Shown: piece by piece, positions 7,653 through 16,816 of the stretch | Numbering within the stretch: position 1 is the stretch's first letter | Layout of the letters: the number at the start of each line of letters is the position of its first letter | From: Nocardioides aurantiacus | GTDB taxonomy: Bacteria; Actinomycetota; Actinomycetes; Propionibacteriales; Nocardioidaceae | Direction: 5' to 3' | DNA length: 64,000 bases | Assembly: GCF_003752505.1 (NCBI RefSeq) | Contig: NZ_RKHO01000001.1 | Span: 3,844,001-3,908,000, forward strand | Program-made: the position numbers and the translations under genes | The notes under the pieces: model-generated | Databases searched by the model: none | What the model saw: the letters and a program-made list of their open reading frames with translations, nothing else | What the model was told of the DNA's origin: nothing

Positions 7653-9143
7653 TCAGGCGTACGGCGTGAGCAGCTGGTCGACCGGCGCGTCGTCGTCGGT
7701 GAGCACCCGGGCGTCGCCGATCCAGGCACTCAGCGCGTCGCCGTCGACGACGTCCCAGGGCAGGTCCTGCTCCTCGAAGCCGGCCTCGATGCCTGCCAGG
7801 TCGAGGGGCGAGTCGGACGCGATCGCCAGCAGGTTGCCGCCGCCGCGGCCCGAGAGCGTGTAGGGGTCGGCGGCCAGCGCGACGTGGTCGAACACCCCGC
7901 GCAGCGTCCGCAGCTCGGCGCGGGCGAAGGCCAGCGGCTCGTAGTCGATGAGGTTGGCGGCGTACACGCCGGAGGGCCGGAGCACGCGCCGCACCTCCTC
8001 GACGGCCTCGGTCGTGGTGAGGTGCCACGGCACGCTGACGCCGCCGAACGCGTCGCCGACGACCAGGTCCCGCGAGTCGGTGCCGACGCGGGTGATCCCG
8101 CGGCGCCCGTCCTCGACGCGCACCTCGAGGTCGGGGCCGGTCCGCACCCCCAGCCGCTCGGTGTCCACCCGGACCACGCCCGGGTCGATCTCGGAGACCA
8201 CGCTGCGGCTGCCGGGGCGGGTGGCGGCGAGGTAGCGCGGGAAGGTGAGGCCGCCCGCGCCGAGGTGGTACGCCGCCAGCGGCTCGCCCGCGTCGTAGGA
8301 CCCGGCCACGACCCCGGCCAGGCCCTGGGTGTAGCTGAACTCCAGGTGCGTGGGGTCGTCGAGGTCGACGTAGGAGTGCCGCAGCCCGTCGAGCACGAGC
8401 AGCCGACCGCCCTCGCGCTCGGGGTCGGCGCTCACCTGGGCGCAGTGGTAGGTCGTCTCGGCGTCGCAGCCCCCGGGCACCAGCACGCCGACCAGGCCGG
8501 CGAGCAGCACCACGACCGCGGGCACCACCGGCACACGGCGGCGTACGCCCACCTCGACGACGGCCGCGGTGACCACCAGCACGGCGCCGAGACCGACCAT
8601 GATCCAGGTGACGGGCACCGTCGAGATCAGCACGAACCCGGTGACGACGGTGCCGAAGATCGCGCCGGCCGTGCCGATGCCCGACAGCCGGCCGACCACG
8701 CTGCCGGTCTCGTCCAGCGAGGTCAGCACGAGCTTGGTCACCATCGGCGTCACCGCCGAGAGCAGCGCGCCGGGCACGATGATCGTCAGCCCGGCGACCA
8801 GCAGCAGCAGGCCGCCGTCGGCCAGCGACCCTGCCGCCCGCACCGCGAACGGCGTCACCGCCACGGCCGCCCCGGACACGGCGAGCAGCGGCGCGAGGGT
8901 GCGCCGCGGCTGCACCACGTCGGCGGACCGGCCGCCGAGCCAGGACCCCAGCGCGATGGCCGCCAGCGCCACCCCGATCACCAGGGTGTTGGTCTCCAGG
9001 GTCAGCCCGAGGTACGGCGCCAGCAGCCGCAGCGCCACCAGCTCGACGACGAGGACCGCCGCCGACGACCCGAAGACCAACGACCCTGCCGCCCAGCCGG
9101 CCAGCGGGGCGCGGCCGCGGCCGGGCGTGGTCTCGTCGGTCAC
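7653..9143 (-). CDS. Fused MFS-type membrane / spermidine synthase-like protein
   Basis: A 496-residue protein with a GTG start. The N-terminal half has about seven membrane helices of the transporter-like module found in fused spermidine synthase family proteins (residues about 15-235). The C-terminal half has a Rossmann methyltransferase/spermidine synthase fold: YHLGAGGLTFPRYL, VSEIDPGVVRVDTERLG with an acidic ligand, VGDAFGGVSVPWHL and a LRPSGVYAANLIDY strand. The usual polyamine-site residues are not clearly conserved, so a true aminopropyltransferase activity is doubtful. These proteins are widespread in actinobacteria without firm function. Confidence 0.85.
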   Translation of the reverse strand: MTDETTPGRGRAPLAGWAAGSLVFGSSAAVLVVELVALRLLAPYLGLTLETNTLVIGVALAAIALGSWLGGRSADVVQPRRTLAPLLAVSGAAVAVTPFAVRAAGSLADGGLLLLVAGLTIIVPGALLSAVTPMVTKLVLTSLDETGSVVGRLSGIGTAGAIFGTVVTGFVLISTVPVTWIMVGLGAVLVVTAAVVEVGVRRRVPVVPAVVVLLAGLVGVLVPGGCDAETTYHCAQVSADPEREGGRLLVLDGLRHSYVDLDDPTHLEFSYTQGLAGVVAGSYDAGEPLAAYHLGAGGLTFPRYLAATRPGSRSVVSEIDPGVVRVDTERLGVRTGPDLEVRVEDGRRGITRVGTDSRDLVVGDAFGGVSVPWHLTTTEAVEEVRRVLRPSGVYAANLIDYEPLAFARAELRTLRGVFDHVALAADPYTLSGRGGGNLLAIASDSPLDLAGIEAGFEEQDLPWDVVDGDALSAWIGDARVLTDDDAPVDQLLTPYA

Positions 9144-9230
9144 GCGGCGATCATCGCAGGGCAGGACAACGGAGGACCGCGGCCACCTGGTGACCGGGGT
9201 CCTCCGTCGTCGTCGGAGCCTGCGGGCCGC

Positions 9231-9662
9231 TCAGGCCAGGGGCGCGGTGAGCTCGATGTTGATGTCGTCGGGGTCCTGGAAGGACAGGATCGCCAGGCCG
9301 GCGTCGGTGAGGTCGATGACCTCGCCGTGCCGGATGCCTGCCTCGTCGAACGCCGCCGCCGCGGCCACGAGGTCGTCGCGGGAGTCGACGGTGAAGCTGA
9401 CGTGGTCGAGGCCGGTGGTGGTCGAGTCGAAGGTCGTGGCCCCGACCGGGCGCAGGCCGAAGAGCGTGCCCTGCGGGGTCTGGTAGACGACGCCGCCGTA
9501 GAACTGCTCGGGGTCCTCGGTCACGCCGGGCTCGTCGACCGACGCGGAGGAGTCGATCGCCTTCGGCCAGCCGAAGAGCTCGTCGTAGAACGTCTTCGAC
9601 CGCTCGATGTCGGTGACGGTGAGTCGGACGTGGGCGTAGCCGTTGCTCGAGATGAGTGCCAT
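9231..9662 (-). CDS. VOC (glyoxalase/bleomycin resistance) family protein
   Basis: A 143-residue vicinal-oxygen-chelate protein with two beta-alpha-beta-beta-beta modules. YAHVRLTVTDIERSKTFYDELFGW opens module one (quoted in part here), FGLRPVG closes it, GLDHVSFTVDSRDDL opens module two and FQDPDDINIELTAP ends it. Candidate metal ligands are His in AHVRL, His in LDHVSF and Glu in INIEL. It could be a lyase, dioxygenase or binding protein. The start is the ATG at 9660-9662. Upstream, TACGAC lies 6 nt from the start, a weak match to the leaderless pattern seen elsewhere here. Confidence 0.85.
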   Translation of the reverse strand: MALISSNGYAHVRLTVTDIERSKTFYDELFGWPKAIDSSASVDEPGVTEDPEQFYGGVVYQTPQGTLFGLRPVGATTFDSTTTGLDHVSFTVDSRDDLVAAAAAFDEAGIRHGEVIDLTDAGLAILSFQDPDDINIELTAPLA

Positions 9663-9708
9663 GCCTGCGTCGTACCCCGATGGTGCAGGGCTCACCTACC
9701 CACGGCGA

Positions 9709-10920
9709 CTACAATCGGGAGGCCGACTCCTCGCCGACGGTCTCGGCGTGCCGCTTCTTGGCGGCCTCGAAGAGCTCCATCAGCTTGTCGTCCTCGCGGG
9801 CCAGGGCCTTGCCCTTCTCGCCCTGGGCCCGGATCTGCTCGATCTCCTTGACGAGCAGGCCGTAGATCCGCTCGCGCTCGGCCTCGTCCTGGGTGTAGCC
9901 GAGGTCCATGTAGTCGCGGGCGTGGCGCTTGGCGTTGCCGGCCGCGGTCTTGGCGCGGCCCTTCTTGGAGGTCAGCGAGGCCACGACGGTGACCACCAGG
10001 ACGCCGATGATGACGCCGAGCGAGAGACCGGTGCTGATCTCCACGACGTCGACGTGCTCGCCGTTGTTGATGAACGGGACGTTGTTCTCGTGCAGCGCGT
10101 GGATGATCAGCTTCACGCCGATGAAGGCCAGGATCGCGGCCAGGCCGTAGGAGAGGTAGATCAGGCGCTCGAGCAGGCCCTCGATGAGGAAGAACAGCTG
10201 GCGCAGGCCGAGCAGCGAGAACGCCGTCGCGGTGAAGACGATGAAGGTGTTCTGGGTCAGGCCGAAGATCGCCGGGATCGAGTCGAGCGCGAACAGGATG
10301 TCGGTGCCGCCGATGGCGACCATGACGAGCACCATCGGGGTCAGCATCTTCTTGCCGTCCACGACGGTGGTCAGCTTGTCGCCGTCGTACTCCTCGGAGG
10401 TGCGGATGAACTTCTTGGCGATCTTGACGATGAAGTTCTGGTCCTCGTGGCTGTCCTCGTCGCTCACCTCGCCCTTGAGCATGTTGCCCGCGGTCATGAT
10501 GAGGATCAGGCCGAAGAGGTAGAACACCCAGGCGAACTGGTTGATCAGCGTCGCACCCAGGAAGATGAAGCCGGTGCGCGCGATCAGCGCGAACACGATG
10601 CCGAACAGCAGCACCTTCTGCTGGTCCTCGCGGGGCACCCGGAAGCTGCCCATGATGATGAGGAAGACGAACAGGTTGTCGACCGAGAGCGCCTTCTCGG
10701 TGATGTAGCCGGCGAAGTACTCCCCGCCCATGGTCCCGCCGCCGAAGACGAGCACGCCCAGGCCGAAGAGGATCGCGATCCCGACGTAGAGCGCCGACCA
10801 GACCGAGGCCTCCTTGAGCGTCGGCACGTGGGCCTTGCGCACGTGGAAGACGAAGTCGAAGAGCAGCATCCCCACGATGCCGACGACGGTCGCGATCCAC
10901 ACCCAGGTGGGCACGGTCAT
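9709..10920 (-). CDS. TerC/Alx-family membrane protein
   Basis: A 403-residue integral membrane protein of the TerC family, implicated in manganese export, pH response and metalation of secreted proteins. The two signature acidic helices are visible: ITEKALSVDNLFVFLIIMGS and AIGGTDILFALDSIPAIFG, each with conserved Asp for ion binding. About nine helices are followed by a charged cytoplasmic tail (about residues 325-403) rich in Lys and Glu. A strong GAGGAGG site precedes the ATG. A 15-bp palindrome lies about 135 bp upstream (11054-11068) and may be an operator. Confidence 0.92.
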   Translation of the reverse strand: MTVPTWVWIATVVGIVGMLLFDFVFHVRKAHVPTLKEASVWSALYVGIAILFGLGVLVFGGGTMGGEYFAGYITEKALSVDNLFVFLIIMGSFRVPREDQQKVLLFGIVFALIARTGFIFLGATLINQFAWVFYLFGLILIMTAGNMLKGEVSDEDSHEDQNFIVKIAKKFIRTSEEYDGDKLTTVVDGKKMLTPMVLVMVAIGGTDILFALDSIPAIFGLTQNTFIVFTATAFSLLGLRQLFFLIEGLLERLIYLSYGLAAILAFIGVKLIIHALHENNVPFINNGEHVDVVEISTGLSLGVIIGVLVVTVVASLTSKKGRAKTAAGNAKRHARDYMDLGYTQDEAERERIYGLLVKEIEQIRAQGEKGKALAREDDKLMELFEAAKKRHAETVGEESASRL

Positions 10921-11053
10921 GGGGTCCTCCTCGCGGACGCCCCACGGCACCCGGTCACCTCGTGCGGGCGCGGCTGAGTGCCCGCCCTGAGGCGCCATCC
11001 TGCCAGGCTCGCCCTACCGGGAACGACGTCAGCCGACCCGGCCCGGGCACCTG

Positions 11054-11068
11054 GTTGACCCGGTCAAC
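11054..11068. promoter_or_regulatory. 15-bp perfect palindrome upstream of the TerC gene
   Basis: GTTGACC-C-GGTCAAC is a perfect inverted repeat of 7 bp arms around a single base. It lies in the 190-bp gap between the TerC start (10920) and the end of the small cysteine protein (11114), so upstream of TerC. The form suits a dimeric regulator. No regulator can be named. Confidence 0.45.
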
Positions 11069-11113
11069 GGCATCGGTTGTGGAGGGCAACAGAACCGGGT
11101 CGAGCTCGAGTCC

Positions 11114-11446
11114 TCAGCGCCCCGGGCCGTGCCGCTCCCGGTAGGCCCGGGCCACCACCGAGCGCCGCGCGTCCGTGACGTCGAGCGAGGTCGCCCGGTC
11201 GAGCACCGCCGGGTGGGACAGGTCGTGGAGCCGGTCCAGCAGCCCGTCGAGGTCCTGGTGCACGGTCGTGGCCCCGGTGGGCGTCCGCACGGTGAACCCC
11301 GCCGGGCCGTACGCCGCGACGCTGCCCCGACGACCGAGCAGGTGCTGCGCCTGCCGGGCGCGGTCGGCGAGGTCGCGCGGCGAGCCGCCGTGGGCCGCGA
11401 CCTCCCACGGCGCCCGCACCGTCCCGCTCCCGCACGCGCCGCACAC
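11114..11446 (-). CDS. Hypothetical protein with N-terminal CxxC motif
   Basis: A 110-residue protein that I do not recognise. The proposed GTG start gives an immediate CGAC motif (two cysteines), followed by APWEVAAHGG, a basic RARQAQHLLGRRGSVAAYG stretch and an acidic, Asp-rich middle. The two cysteines could be half a metal site or a redox pair. No clear ribosome-binding site is visible and the start is uncertain. It is 38 bp downstream of the deacetylase gene on the same strand, so it is probably the last gene of the asparaginase-deacetylase operon. Confidence 0.5.
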   Translation of the reverse strand: MCGACGSGTVRAPWEVAAHGGSPRDLADRARQAQHLLGRRGSVAAYGPAGFTVRTPTGATTVHQDLDGLLDRLHDLSHPAVLDRATSLDVTDARRSVVARAYRERHGPGR

Positions 11447-11484
11447 CAGCGGACCGCCCGTCCCGCCCGGCCCCGCCCGGCGCC

Positions 11485-12369
11485 TCAGCCGGCCCGCGGC
11501 GTACGACGCACGAAGTCGTCGGCGATCTCGTCGAAGGTGACCCACTCGACCCCGTCGTGGCGGTTGATGTGCGCGATCAGCCGCTCCAGCGCCATCAGCA
11601 CCTGCGGCCGGCCCGACACGTCGGGGTGGATCGTCATGGTGAAGGCGGCGTAGTCCATCTCGCGGTGGACCCAGTCGAACTGGTCGGCCCACATCTGCTC
11701 GATGTCGCGGGGGTTGACGAACCCGTGGCTGTTGGGGCTGGTCTTGATGAACATCATCGGCGGCAGGTCGTCGAGGTACCAGTTGGCGGGGATCTCGACC
11801 AGGTCGGTCTCCTCGCCACGCACCAGCGGCTTCATCCAGTCGTGCGCCGACGGGGCGTCGTAGTCGATGGGCGTCCAGGAGTCGCCCACCCGCACGTAGT
11901 AGGGCTCGAAGTCGCGGTGCATCAGGGAGTGGTCGTACTTGATGCCGCGCTCGAGCAGGAGCTCGTTGGTGACGGTGCTGAACTCCCACCACGGGGCCAC
12001 GTAGCCGGTCGGGCGCTTCCCGGACCGGTCCGTGATCAGCTCGATGCAGTGGTCGAGCACCTCGGACTCCTGCTGGCGCGACATCGCGATCGGGTTCTCG
12101 TGGGAGTAGCCGTGGACGCCGATCTCGTGCCCGGCGGCCACGCAGGCCTCGAACTGCTCGGGGAAGGTCTCCACCGAGTGGCCCGGCCAGAACCAGGTCT
12201 GGCGCAGGTCGTGGCGGCGGAACAGCTCCAGCAGCCGGGGCACCCCGACCTCGCCGGCGAAGACGCCGCGCGAGATGTCGTCGGGCGAGCTCTCCCCGCC
12301 GTACGAGCCGAGCCACCCCCCGACGGCGTCGACGTCGGTGCCGAAGGCGACCTTGATCTGCTTGGTCAT
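11485..12369 (-). CDS. Polysaccharide deacetylase-family (NodB-fold) hydrolase
   Basis: A 294-residue NodB-homology protein. The catalytic Asp pair is in FGTDVDA, the metal-binding HxxxH in GVHGYSHEN, a third motif is [10 protein letters not shown], and [10 protein letters not shown] near the C-terminus gives the fourth. The pattern AFGTDVDA...[12 protein letters not shown] resembles PuuE/HpPgdA-type deacetylases, some of which hydrolyse cyclic imides or allantoin rather than sugar. There is no signal peptide, which favours a cytoplasmic small-molecule substrate. Its ATG overlaps the asparaginase stop (ATGA, 12366-12369), implying translational coupling and a shared role in amide metabolism. 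Confidence 0.87.
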   Translation of the reverse strand: MTKQIKVAFGTDVDAVGGWLGSYGGESSPDDISRGVFAGEVGVPRLLELFRRHDLRQTWFWPGHSVETFPEQFEACVAAGHEIGVHGYSHENPIAMSRQQESEVLDHCIELITDRSGKRPTGYVAPWWEFSTVTNELLLERGIKYDHSLMHRDFEPYYVRVGDSWTPIDYDAPSAHDWMKPLVRGEETDLVEIPANWYLDDLPPMMFIKTSPNSHGFVNPRDIEQMWADQFDWVHREMDYAAFTMTIHPDVSGRPQVLMALERLIAHINRHDGVEWVTFDEIADDFVRRTPRAG

Positions 12370-13406
12370 GCGTGCTCCTCGTGGGTGGACGGGTGGGACG
12401 GGTTCGTGCGGGTCTCGAGCCAGCCGCGCACCAGCGCGGTCGGGTCGTCGGGGGCGACCGCGAGGGCCGCCGCGAGCAGGACGCGGGCCTGCCAGGTCGT
12501 CTGGTCGCCGGCGAGCACCGCCCCCGCGGCGAGCAGGTCGACCCCGCCACCGCCGCCGTAGACCGCGCGGACCGCGCCGTGGGCGACGCGGCTGGTGAGG
12601 AGCACCGGCACGCCGGCCGCGACCGCGCGACGCACCTGCTCGGTGTCGCCGGGCGCGGTGTTGCCGATGCCCAGGCCCTGCAGCACGATCCCGCGGGTGC
12701 CCCGGTCGAGCAGCGCGGCCAGGGCGGCGCCGTCGCTGCCGGGGACGGTGGCGACGACGTCGACGGGGGCGAGCCCGCTCCGGCGTACGGCCTCGGCGGC
12801 AGCGGGCAGGCTCCCCCGCGTCCCCGGGACGGCCGCCACCGTCAGGCCGACGCCGTCGAGGCGCAGCCGCGGACCTGCCGGTGCCTCGAACGCGTGCAGG
12901 TCGCTGGTGTGCACCTTGCGCACCCCGACCGCGGGCCAGGCGGCACCGTCGAAGACGAGCAGCGCGCCGTGGCCTCGGGCCTCCTCGGACGCGGCCACCC
13001 GCACGGCGTCGCCCAGGTTGCGAGGACCGTCGGGGTCGGGGTCGTCGAAGGGCCGCTGGGCGCCGGTGACCACCACCGGCTGGTCGCCGGTGTGCAGCAG
13101 GTCGAGCAGGAGGACGGTCTCCTCCATCGAGTCGGTGCCGTGGGTGACCACCACCCCGTCCGCGCCGCGACCGAGCTCGTCGAGGACCAGCAGCGCCACC
13201 TCGGCGACCTGGTCGAGCGAGAGCGCGAAGCTGGGGCTGGTGCCGTGGTCCAGCGCCGCGACCGTGACCTCCGACGACAGCCCGGCGAGGTCGGCCCCCG
13301 CCAGCAGCTCGGCGGCCGGCACGCGCGCCACCACGGCTCCCTCGACCGACCGGCTGGCGATGGTGCCGCCGGTGCCGACGAGCACGATCCTGCGCGAGGT
13401 GGTCAT
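12366..13406 (-). CDS. L-asparaginase, type I/II family
   Basis: A 346-residue asparaginase that hydrolyses asparagine to aspartate and ammonia. The N-terminal nucleophile motif is VGTGGTIAS (Thr12, Thr15), and the second catalytic motif is [10 protein letters not shown] (Thr91-Asp92). No signal peptide is seen, so the enzyme is cytoplasmic. The start ATG at 13404-13406 gives the normal family length. The gene ends inside the start codon of the deacetylase gene. Upstream, 32 bp separate it from dnaB, with a CCCACTG/CAGTGGG inverted repeat (13419-13446) across the dnaB stop codon, so it may have its own promoter or be read from dnaB. Confidence 0.92.
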   Translation of the reverse strand: MTTSRRIVLVGTGGTIASRSVEGAVVARVPAAELLAGADLAGLSSEVTVAALDHGTSPSFALSLDQVAEVALLVLDELGRGADGVVVTHGTDSMEETVLLLDLLHTGDQPVVVTGAQRPFDDPDPDGPRNLGDAVRVAASEEARGHGALLVFDGAAWPAVGVRKVHTSDLHAFEAPAGPRLRLDGVGLTVAAVPGTRGSLPAAAEAVRRSGLAPVDVVATVPGSDGAALAALLDRGTRGIVLQGLGIGNTAPGDTEQVRRAVAAGVPVLLTSRVAHGAVRAVYGGGGGVDLLAAGAVLAGDQTTWQARVLLAAALAVAPDDPTALVRGWLETRTNPSHPSTHEEHA

Positions 13407-13418
13407 GGCGTCGTCGTA

Positions 13419-13446
13419 CCCACTGGGGCTGTGAGGCGTCAGTGGG
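13419..13446 (-). terminator. Possible hairpin at the end of dnaB
   Basis: The 7-bp arms CCCACTG (13419-13425) and CAGTGGG (13440-13446) are perfectly complementary with a 14-nt loop and span the dnaB stop codon. There is no T-run. It may attenuate read-through into the asparaginase operon. Confidence 0.3.
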
Positions 13447-14914
13447 CCATGTCGACGAACCGCGAGTAGTGGCCCTGGAAGGACACCACGACGTCGCGGG
13501 TGGGGCCGTTGCGGTGCTTGGCCACGATGATGTCCGCCTCGCCGGCGCGGGTGGACTCCTTCTCGTAGGCGTCCTCGCGGTGCAGCAGCATCACGATGTC
13601 GGCGTCCTGCTCGATCGAGCCGGACTCGCGCAGGTCGGACATCATCGGACGCTTGTCGGCGCGCTGCTCGGGACCACGGTTGAGCTGCGAGAGCGCGATG
13701 ACGGGCACGTCGAGCTCCTTGGCCAGCAGCTTGATCTGCCGGGAGAACTCCGAGACCTCGACCTGACGGGACTCGACCTTCTTGCCCGAGCTCATCAGCT
13801 GGAGGTAGTCGATGACGATCAGCTTGAGGTCGTGGCGCTGCTTGAGCCGCCGGGCCTTGGCACGGATCTCCATCATCGTCATGTTGGGGCTGTCGTCGAT
13901 GAACATCGGCGCCCCGGAGACCTGACCCATCTTGGGCACCAGCTTGGCCCAGTCGTCCTCGCTCATCGGGCCCTTGCGGATGTGGTTGAGCGGGATCTTG
14001 GCCTCGGCGGAGAGCAGCCGCATGGTGATCTCGCTCTTGGACATCTCCAGGCTGAAGAAGCAGCTGGTCAGGTTGTTGTGGATCGAGGCGGCCCGGCAGA
14101 AGTCGAGGGCGAGCGTCGACTTGCCCATGGCGGGACGCGCGGCGACGATCACCATCTGGCCGCCGGAGAAGCCGTTGCACAGCTCGTCGAGGTCGGCGAA
14201 GCCGGTGGGCACGCCGCTGGTGGTCCCGTCGTTGGCCGAGATGGCCTCGATCTCGTCGAGGGTCGACTCCATGATCGCCGAGAGCGGGGCGTAGTCCTCC
14301 TGGGCCCGCTTCTCGCCGATGGCGTAGATCTCCTGCTGGGCGACGTCGACGACCGAGTCGATCTCGCCCTCGCCGGCGTAGCCCATCTGGGCGATGCGGG
14401 TGCCGGCGTCGACGAGCTTGCGCAGGATCGCCTTCTCACGCACGATCGAGGCGTAGTAGCCGGCGTTGGCCGCGATCGGGACGCTCGACTCCAGGGTGAA
14501 CAGGTAGGTCGCGCCGCCGACCCGCTCGAGCTGGCCGCGCCGCTCCAGCTCGGCCTTGACCGTCACCGGGTCGGCCGGCTCGCCGCGGCCGTAGAGGTCC
14601 ACGACGACGTCGTAGATCATCTCGTGGGCCGGCTTGTAGAAGTCGGCGCCGCCGATCTCCTCGTTGACGTCGCCGATCGCGTCCTTGGACATCAGCATCG
14701 AGCCGAGGACGCTCTGCTCGGCGTGCAGGTCCTGGGGGGGCATCCGGCCCGACCAGTGCTCCTGGTTGCCGCCCTGGCCGCCGTCGCGGCCGGAGGGGTG
14801 GCCGCCGCCGAAGGAGTCGGTCGGGAAGGGCGCGAAGGTGTCGGAGCCCCAGCCGCCCATGGCGGTGCCCAACGTCGTGGGCCCCCCGTCGAAGCCGCTC
14901 TCGGTGGTGCTCAT
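13439..14914 (-). CDS. dnaB: Replicative DNA helicase DnaB
   Basis: A 491-residue hexameric 5'-3' helicase that unwinds DNA at the fork. A glycine-rich N-terminal extension (about 55 residues) precedes the DnaB N-domain ([15 protein letters not shown]). The RecA-like motor has Walker [10 protein letters not shown], Walker [23 protein letters not shown] and the [16 protein letters not shown] arginine-finger region. No intein is present, unlike several mycobacterial dnaB genes. An AGGAGGG site lies just before the ATG. It follows the rpsF-ssb-rpsR-rplI cluster as in many bacteria, but here a MATE gene, an SDR gene and a membrane protein gene lie between. Confidence 0.97.
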   Translation of the reverse strand: MSTTESGFDGGPTTLGTAMGGWGSDTFAPFPTDSFGGGHPSGRDGGQGGNQEHWSGRMPPQDLHAEQSVLGSMLMSKDAIGDVNEEIGGADFYKPAHEMIYDVVVDLYGRGEPADPVTVKAELERRGQLERVGGATYLFTLESSVPIAANAGYYASIVREKAILRKLVDAGTRIAQMGYAGEGEIDSVVDVAQQEIYAIGEKRAQEDYAPLSAIMESTLDEIEAISANDGTTSGVPTGFADLDELCNGFSGGQMVIVAARPAMGKSTLALDFCRAASIHNNLTSCFFSLEMSKSEITMRLLSAEAKIPLNHIRKGPMSEDDWAKLVPKMGQVSGAPMFIDDSPNMTMMEIRAKARRLKQRHDLKLIVIDYLQLMSSGKKVESRQVEVSEFSRQIKLLAKELDVPVIALSQLNRGPEQRADKRPMMSDLRESGSIEQDADIVMLLHREDAYEKESTRAGEADIIVAKHRNGPTRDVVVSFQGHYSRFVDMAH

Positions 14915-15475
14915 CCGCGCTCCCTCCTGATCGCCTCGCCGGTGCCGTGCCGGTGGGTCGCCCGCGTCGCCGCCTGCTGGACCCGGACCGCCGAGCGAGA
15001 CGTTAGGCGGCCCCACCGACAGCTTCCGACGGGCCGCCCGCGGTGCTGCTGCGGGCGGTGGCGGTGAGGTGCTGGGGGACGCCGAGTGGTGGACAGTACG
15101 ACGCTCGCGGAGCCGCCACCAAGCCCGTTGTCCACAGGCACCTGTGGACAACCCTGTGCATGGTGTGGAACTCGCCGCCGGATCTGGGGACAGCCTGGGG
15201 GTCCACCTGTGGACGACGAAAAAGTTTGAACGGTCATATGCGGTCTGACCTGCAGTTTCGTGGAACGACAGGCTGTGGACGGAAGAAGATCGGAGGTGGG
15301 CCATTCACGTGGACGTCATCTCGGCGACGCACGCGCCGTGGCCGCCACCCCGCTCTGACCTGCGCTGAACCCACAGATCGGGTGAGTTATGCACAGGCAG
15401 AACGCCTGTTTCGGACAGTCCCACCTCCCTCGGGGTGGCGTGTCGCGCGCCGGTCGTGTTAGTAGCCTCACCCCG
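14915..15475. promoter_or_regulatory. dnaB/MATE divergent intergenic region with DnaA-box-like sites
   Basis: This 560-bp gap has no convincing gene. It holds two perfect actinobacterial DnaA boxes facing each other, TTGTCCACA at 15128-15136 and TGTGGACAA at 15143-15151. Further sites are a one-mismatch TGTGGACGA at 15208-15216, a TGTGGACGG at 15274-15282, and TTATGCACA at 15387-15395. TAACGT on the minus strand near 15003 is a possible dnaB -10. TAGCCT at 15463-15468 is the -10 for the MATE gene. Control of dnaB by DnaA is a reasonable inference. Confidence 0.6.
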
Positions 15476-16795
15476 GTGACACGGGTGGGCAGGGAGCACG
15501 ACCGCGAGATCCTGCGGCTGGCCGTCCCCGCGTTCCTCGCCCTCGTCGCGGAGCCGATGTTCCTGCTCGCCGACAGCGCCATCGTGGGCCACCTCGGGAC
15601 CCCCGAGCTCGCCGCCCTGGGGATCGCCTCGGCCGTGATGGGCACGCTGGTCAGCCTGTGCATCTTCCTGGCCTACGGCACCACCGCCTCGGTCGCCCGC
15701 CAGGTCGGCGCGGGCCGCACCCGCGCGGCGCTCACCCAGGGCGTCGACGGGCTGTGGCTGGCCACCGGCCTCGGGCTGCTCGCCAGCCTCGTCACGGTGC
15801 CGCTCACCCGACCGCTGGTGCGGCTCTTCGGTCCCGGGCCGCTGGTGGAGGACCAGGCCGTGGTCTACCTCCGGATCGCGCTCCTGGGCGCCGTGCCGCT
15901 GCTGCTGATGCTGGCGGCCACCGGCGTGCTGCGCGGCCTCCAGGACACCCGTACGCCGCTCCTGGTGGCCGTCGCGGCCAACGGGGCCAACGTCGTGCTC
16001 AACCTGGTGCTGGTCTACGGCGTCGGTGCCTGGGAGGGACTCGGGCTGGCGGGCTCGGCCTGGGGCACGCTGCTGGCCCAGCTCGGGGCCGCGACCGCCC
16101 TGGTCTGGGTCGTGGTGCGGGGCGCCCGGCGCACGCGGGCCACGCTGCGGCCCGACCTCGCCGGCATCCGAGCGGCCGGCCGGGCCGGCGTACCACTCAT
16201 CCTGCGGACCCTGATGCTGCGCGCCTCCCTGCTGGTGATGACGTACGCCGCCGCGCGCCTGGGCGACGCCGACCTCGCCACCATGCAGCTCGCGCTGACG
16301 ATCTGGACCTTCCTGGCCTTCACCCTCGACGCCGTCGCGATCGCGGCCCAGGCCATCACCGGCCGCTACCTGGGCGCGAGCGACGCGGCCGGTGCCCGGG
16401 CCGTCACCCGGCGGATGGAGCGCTGGGGCTGGGCGAGCGGCGTGGTGACCGGGGCCGCGCTGGCCGCGCTGTCGCCGTTCCTGGGCGGGCTGTTCACCAG
16501 CGACCCGGACGTCCTGGAGCTGCTCGTCCCGGTGCTGCTGGTCGCCGCCCTCGCGCAGCCGCTCGCCGGGATCGTCTTCGTCCTCGACGGCGTGCTGATC
16601 GGGGCCGGCGACGCGGTCTACCTGGCGTGGGCCCAGCTCGTCACCCTGGCGCTGTTCGCCCCGGTCGCGCTCGCGGTCGGCGACCGTGGGCTGACGTGGC
16701 TCTGGGTCGCCTTCGGGGTGCTGTTCATGGGCGGCCGCGCCGTCACGCTGCTGGTCCGCGCCCGCGGCGACGCCTGGCTGCGCCTCGGCGCCTGA
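15476..16795 (+). CDS. MATE-family multidrug/metabolite efflux transporter
   Basis: A 439-residue polytopic membrane protein with 12 predicted helices in two related halves. It opens with EILRLAVPAFLALVAEPMFLLADSAIVGHLG, quoted in part, the hallmark of the DinF/NorM group; ATGVLRGLQDTRTPLLVA closes the first half. It should export cationic drugs or metabolites using Na+ or H+. The GTG start at 15476 lies 7 nt after a TAGCCT -10 element, so the transcript is probably leaderless. A more upstream ATG (15389) would overlap a DnaA-box-like site and add a non-hydrophobic leader. Confidence 0.92.
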   Translation: MTRVGREHDREILRLAVPAFLALVAEPMFLLADSAIVGHLGTPELAALGIASAVMGTLVSLCIFLAYGTTASVARQVGAGRTRAALTQGVDGLWLATGLGLLASLVTVPLTRPLVRLFGPGPLVEDQAVVYLRIALLGAVPLLLMLAATGVLRGLQDTRTPLLVAVAANGANVVLNLVLVYGVGAWEGLGLAGSAWGTLLAQLGAATALVWVVVRGARRTRATLRPDLAGIRAAGRAGVPLILRTLMLRASLLVMTYAAARLGDADLATMQLALTIWTFLAFTLDAVAIAAQAITGRYLGASDAAGARAVTRRMERWGWASGVVTGAALAALSPFLGGLFTSDPDVLELLVPVLLVAALAQPLAGIVFVLDGVLIGAGDAVYLAWAQLVTLALFAPVALAVGDRGLTWLWVAFGVLFMGGRAVTLLVRARGDAWLRLGA

Positions 16796-16816
16796 CCCAC
16801 CCCCCGGCCGCGACGC

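Noticed and set aside
14915-15475. Small open frames in the dnaB/MATE gap
   Set aside because: Several frames of 65-115 codons exist on both strands, but none has a ribosome-binding site with a plausible protein. DnaA-box-like sites and promoters explain the region better.
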